This document shows positions 6,216 to 8,157 of a DNA stretch of 8,157 nucleotides, one piece after another. The DNA comes from Syntrophomonadaceae bacterium (GTDB lineage: Bacteria; Bacillota; Dethiobacteria; DTU022). The first letter of the stretch is position 1. Every line of letters starts with the position of its first letter. The DNA lies in assembly GCA_003553305.1 (NCBI GenBank), contig PWEB01000228.1, positions 1-8,157 of the forward strand, in the 5' to 3' direction. A program made the position numbers and the translations under genes. The notes beneath the pieces are model-generated. The model did no database searches and was not told the origin of the DNA. It worked only from the letters and a program-made list of their open reading frames with translations.

Positions 6216-7922
6216 TTAATTATCATTATTATCTGACATAACATCAATAATAATCGGCATAATCATCGGCCTCCGGCCTGTCCGATCATAAAAATAGGTT
6301 GAGGCGGAATCCCGAATCTTAGATTTAATTTTATTCCATTCCAACAACTTTTCCTGGTTAATTTTATCTACAGTTTTGGAGAGCGCATCTTTTGCCCCAT
6401 CCAATAAATCCACCGACTCACGTACATACACAAAACCACGGGTAATAATTTCCGGACCGGCCAAAACCGTTTTCCTGACCGGATCCATGGCCAGGATAAT
6501 AATTACTATGCCATCTTCCGAGAGCACTTGCCGATCCCGTATAACCACTTCACCAACATCTCCGACTCCAAAGCCATCTACCAGGACTCTGCCGGCCGAC
6601 ACTGAACCGGCCATCCTGCCGCGACCATCGGAAAATTCCATCACATTGCCCGGTTTGGTCAGAAAGACATTCTCTTCCGGAATCTCCAATTTTTGGCATA
6701 TTTTTGAACAGCTGGCCTGCTGCCTGTATTCACCGTGAACGGGAATTACATATTTAGGAGCCAGCAAGTTGAGCATCATTTTAATTTCTTCTTCACTACC
6801 GTGTCCGGAAACATGGACTCCAGACACCGGTTGGTAGATCACCTCTGCCTTAAGTTGAAAAAGATTGTTTACTGTACGGGCGACCAGCTTCTCGTTGCCC
6901 GGAATTGGATTGGCTGCAATAATAACGGTATCTCCGGGCAATATGCCTACCTGGCGGTGCTCTGCCTGTGATATTCTGGTCAAGGCGGACATAGGTTCCC
7001 CCTGGCTGCCGGTAGTAATCAAAGCAATCTTCTCAGGAGGCAGATCTTTGAGCTGATCGGTATCAACCATAACTCCATCCGGTATTTTAAGGTAAGCAAG
7101 TTCAGTGGAAATATCCACCGAGTTTACTATACTGCGTCCGACTACACAAACTTTTCGGTCATAACGGACTGCCGCGTCTACTACCTGCTGAATGCGGTGA
7201 ATGTTTGAGGCGAAGGTGGCCAGAATAATCCTGCTTCGTGAAAGTCTGAATATTTCGTTTATACTTTCGCCGACCTCCTTTTCAGAGAAAGTATAACCCG
7301 GGCGATCTGCATTTGTGCAATCAATTAAAGCGGCCAACACTCCTTTTTGACCTAATGCAGCAAGCTTATAATAATCAGTAATTTTGCCGTCTACCGGGGT
7401 TTGATCAAACTTAAAATCACTGGTATAAACCACAGTGCCAACCGGTGTATCAACGGCTACGCCTACAGCGTCAGGAATGCTGTGATTTGTCCGGAAAAAT
7501 TCAAACTTGAAGTTATCAGACAATACCAGCTTCTGATCAGGATGTATTTCATTCATTTTGATGTTTTTAACCGGAGTTTCCATTAATTTTGCCTCAAGTA
7601 ACCCAAGGGTTAAGCGGGTTCCGTAAACAGGCGCGTTTAACTCCTCCAGGAAATAAGGCATTGCTCCAATATGATCTTCATGGCCGTGAGTAAGAATAAT
7701 CCCCAATATATCGAGGTCCTGCTCCAACAAATACGAGGTATCAGGAATTACTATATCCACCCCAAGCATTGCTTCATCGGGAAACTTAAGCCCGGCATCC
7801 ATAATTATACACTCTCGGTCATACCTGAGCACAAACATGTTTTTCCCAATTTCACCAACTCCGCCCAGCGGAATTAATTGTAACTTTTTACTCGTTTTAC
7901 TTTTTTTATTCTTTCTTGTCAA
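6216..7922 (-). CDS. rnj: Ribonuclease J
   Basis: This metallo-beta-lactamase/beta-CASP nuclease has 5'-to-3' exonuclease and endonuclease activity in mRNA decay and rRNA maturation; it is cytoplasmic and usually dimeric or tetrameric. The 568 residues compare with about 555 in Bacillus RNase J1. The two-metal site is complete: H79-x-H81-x-D83-H84 (HGHEDH), H147 (NHSIPD), D169 (YTSDFKFD) and H396 (VHGEYR). Beta-CASP motifs include FASNIHRIQ at 237-245, TTGSQGEP at 303-310, NPIPGNE at 338-344 and HVSGHG at 370-375. A basic N-terminal tail (residues 3-13) precedes the fold, and the C-terminal domain is present. TTG at 7922 is required because no ATG or GTG lies between it and the first conserved strand; GGAGG sits 6 bases upstream. 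Whether it corresponds to RnjA or RnjB cannot be decided from one copy. dut ends 79 bases upstream and a strong terminator follows. Confidence 0.97.
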   Translation of the reverse strand: MTRKNKKSKTSKKLQLIPLGGVGEIGKNMFVLRYDRECIIMDAGLKFPDEAMLGVDIVIPDTSYLLEQDLDILGIILTHGHEDHIGAMPYFLEELNAPVYGTRLTLGLLEAKLMETPVKNIKMNEIHPDQKLVLSDNFKFEFFRTNHSIPDAVGVAVDTPVGTVVYTSDFKFDQTPVDGKITDYYKLAALGQKGVLAALIDCTNADRPGYTFSEKEVGESINEIFRLSRSRIILATFASNIHRIQQVVDAAVRYDRKVCVVGRSIVNSVDISTELAYLKIPDGVMVDTDQLKDLPPEKIALITTGSQGEPMSALTRISQAEHRQVGILPGDTVIIAANPIPGNEKLVARTVNNLFQLKAEVIYQPVSGVHVSGHGSEEEIKMMLNLLAPKYVIPVHGEYRQQASCSKICQKLEIPEENVFLTKPGNVMEFSDGRGRMAGSVSAGRVLVDGFGVGDVGEVVIRDRQVLSEDGIVIIILAMDPVRKTVLAGPEIITRGFVYVRESVDLLDGAKDALSKTVDKINQEKLLEWNKIKSKIRDSASTYFYDRTGRRPMIMPIIIDVMSDNNDN

Positions 7923-7929
7923 AATAAAC

Positions 7930-7934
7930 CTCCA
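7930..7934 (-). promoter_or_regulatory. Ribosome binding site for the rnj TTG start
   Basis: GGAGG on the minus strand is followed by the 6-base spacer TTTATT and the TTG start codon. The good spacing supports the unusual start. The rest of the dut-rnj gap (7923-8001) is A-rich on the coding strand and shows no terminator or clear promoter, so rnj may be read from the dut transcript. Confidence 0.7.
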
Positions 7935-8001
7935 TTTTTCCTTCTCATTTTTCTTGTATTTTCCATTATCGTTTTCTGTTACCTGTTACATATTTAAATT
8001 G

Positions 8002-8157
8002 TTACTTCCCCTGCTGTCCTCCAGTATGGCCAAAACCGCCATCACTGCGTTCAGTTGCAGGAAGTTGATCTGTTTCAAGCAATTCTGCCCTCAGGACCGG
8101 ACAAAGCACCATCTGGGCAATGCGATCATGGCGATTTATCCGATAAGGTTCATGCCC
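8002..8157 (-). CDS. dut: dUTP diphosphatase, C-terminal 51 residues (5' part outside window)
   Basis: The frame is open from the right edge to a TAA at 8002-8004. It shows the last two conserved motifs of trimeric dUTPases: HDRIAQMVLCPV (motif 4, usually GDRIAQ) and TERSDGGFGHTG (motif 5, usually the Arg-Gly, Gly-Gly-Phe-Gly-Ser-Thr-Gly arm). These enzymes hydrolyse dUTP to dUMP and pyrophosphate, keeping uracil out of DNA and supplying dTMP synthesis. Motif 5 forms the flexible lid that closes over the nucleotide of a neighbouring subunit; here the glycine after Arg is Ser and the Ser before Thr is His. About 90-100 N-terminal residues, including the catalytic Asp motif, lie outside the window, so activity cannot be judged. 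The gene is upstream of rnj and may share its transcript. Confidence 0.92.
   Translation of the reverse strand, partial: GHEPYRINRHDRIAQMVLCPVLRAELLETDQLPATERSDGGFGHTGGQQGK

Noticed and set aside
6376..7877. Plus-strand open frames opposite rnj
   Set aside because: They are antisense to conserved rnj motifs, and their Ser/Thr/Pro-rich products are typical of reverse-frame artefacts.

Overview
All recognisable genes lie on the minus strand and read from the right edge to the left. In transcription order they are: the C-terminal end of dut (dUTPase), rnj (ribonuclease J), a bifunctional type V fructose-1,6-bisphosphate aldolase/phosphatase, a DagK/YegS-type lipid kinase, an FtsK/SpoIIIE DNA translocase, and rimO (ribosomal protein S12 methylthiotransferase), which runs off the left edge a few codons before its expected end. 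No RNA genes, insertion sequences, CRISPR arrays, phage genes or plus-strand genes are supported. The longest non-coding stretch is the roughly 290-base rnj-fbp gap.

The organism is most likely a member of the Bacillota, probably an anaerobic clostridial lineage. Three things point there: RNase J, the rnj / ftsK(spoIIIE) / rimO neighbourhood (compare ymfA/rnjB-tepA-spoIIIE in Bacillus subtilis), and strong GGAGG-type ribosome binding sites. The archaeal-type FBP aldolase/phosphatase is known from Archaea and from deep-branching or anaerobic, often autotrophic or gluconeogenic, bacteria, which fits a thermophilic or strictly anaerobic clostridial relative. The genus cannot be named from the sequence.

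Layout from right to left: dut stops at 8002 and rnj begins 79 bases later at a TTG with a GGAGG site. A convincing intrinsic terminator (6153-6189) follows rnj and separates dut-rnj from the genes downstream. An AT-rich leader precedes fbp. The 118-base fbp-dagK gap holds a consensus -10 box and a GC-rich hairpin. The 74-base dagK-ftsK gap holds another consensus -10 box, close to the ftsK start. ftsK and rimO are 34 bases apart and are probably co-transcribed.

Functionally the set is mixed housekeeping: nucleotide-pool hygiene (dut), RNA decay (rnj), gluconeogenesis (fbp), lipid phosphorylation (dagK), chromosome segregation (ftsK) and ribosome modification (rimO). I do not see a new multi-gene system. 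The observations most worth checking are that all five genes with visible starts appear to use TTG, that a gluconeogenic enzyme sits inside a cell-cycle/RNA-decay cluster, and that the lipid kinase differs from the canonical family motifs.
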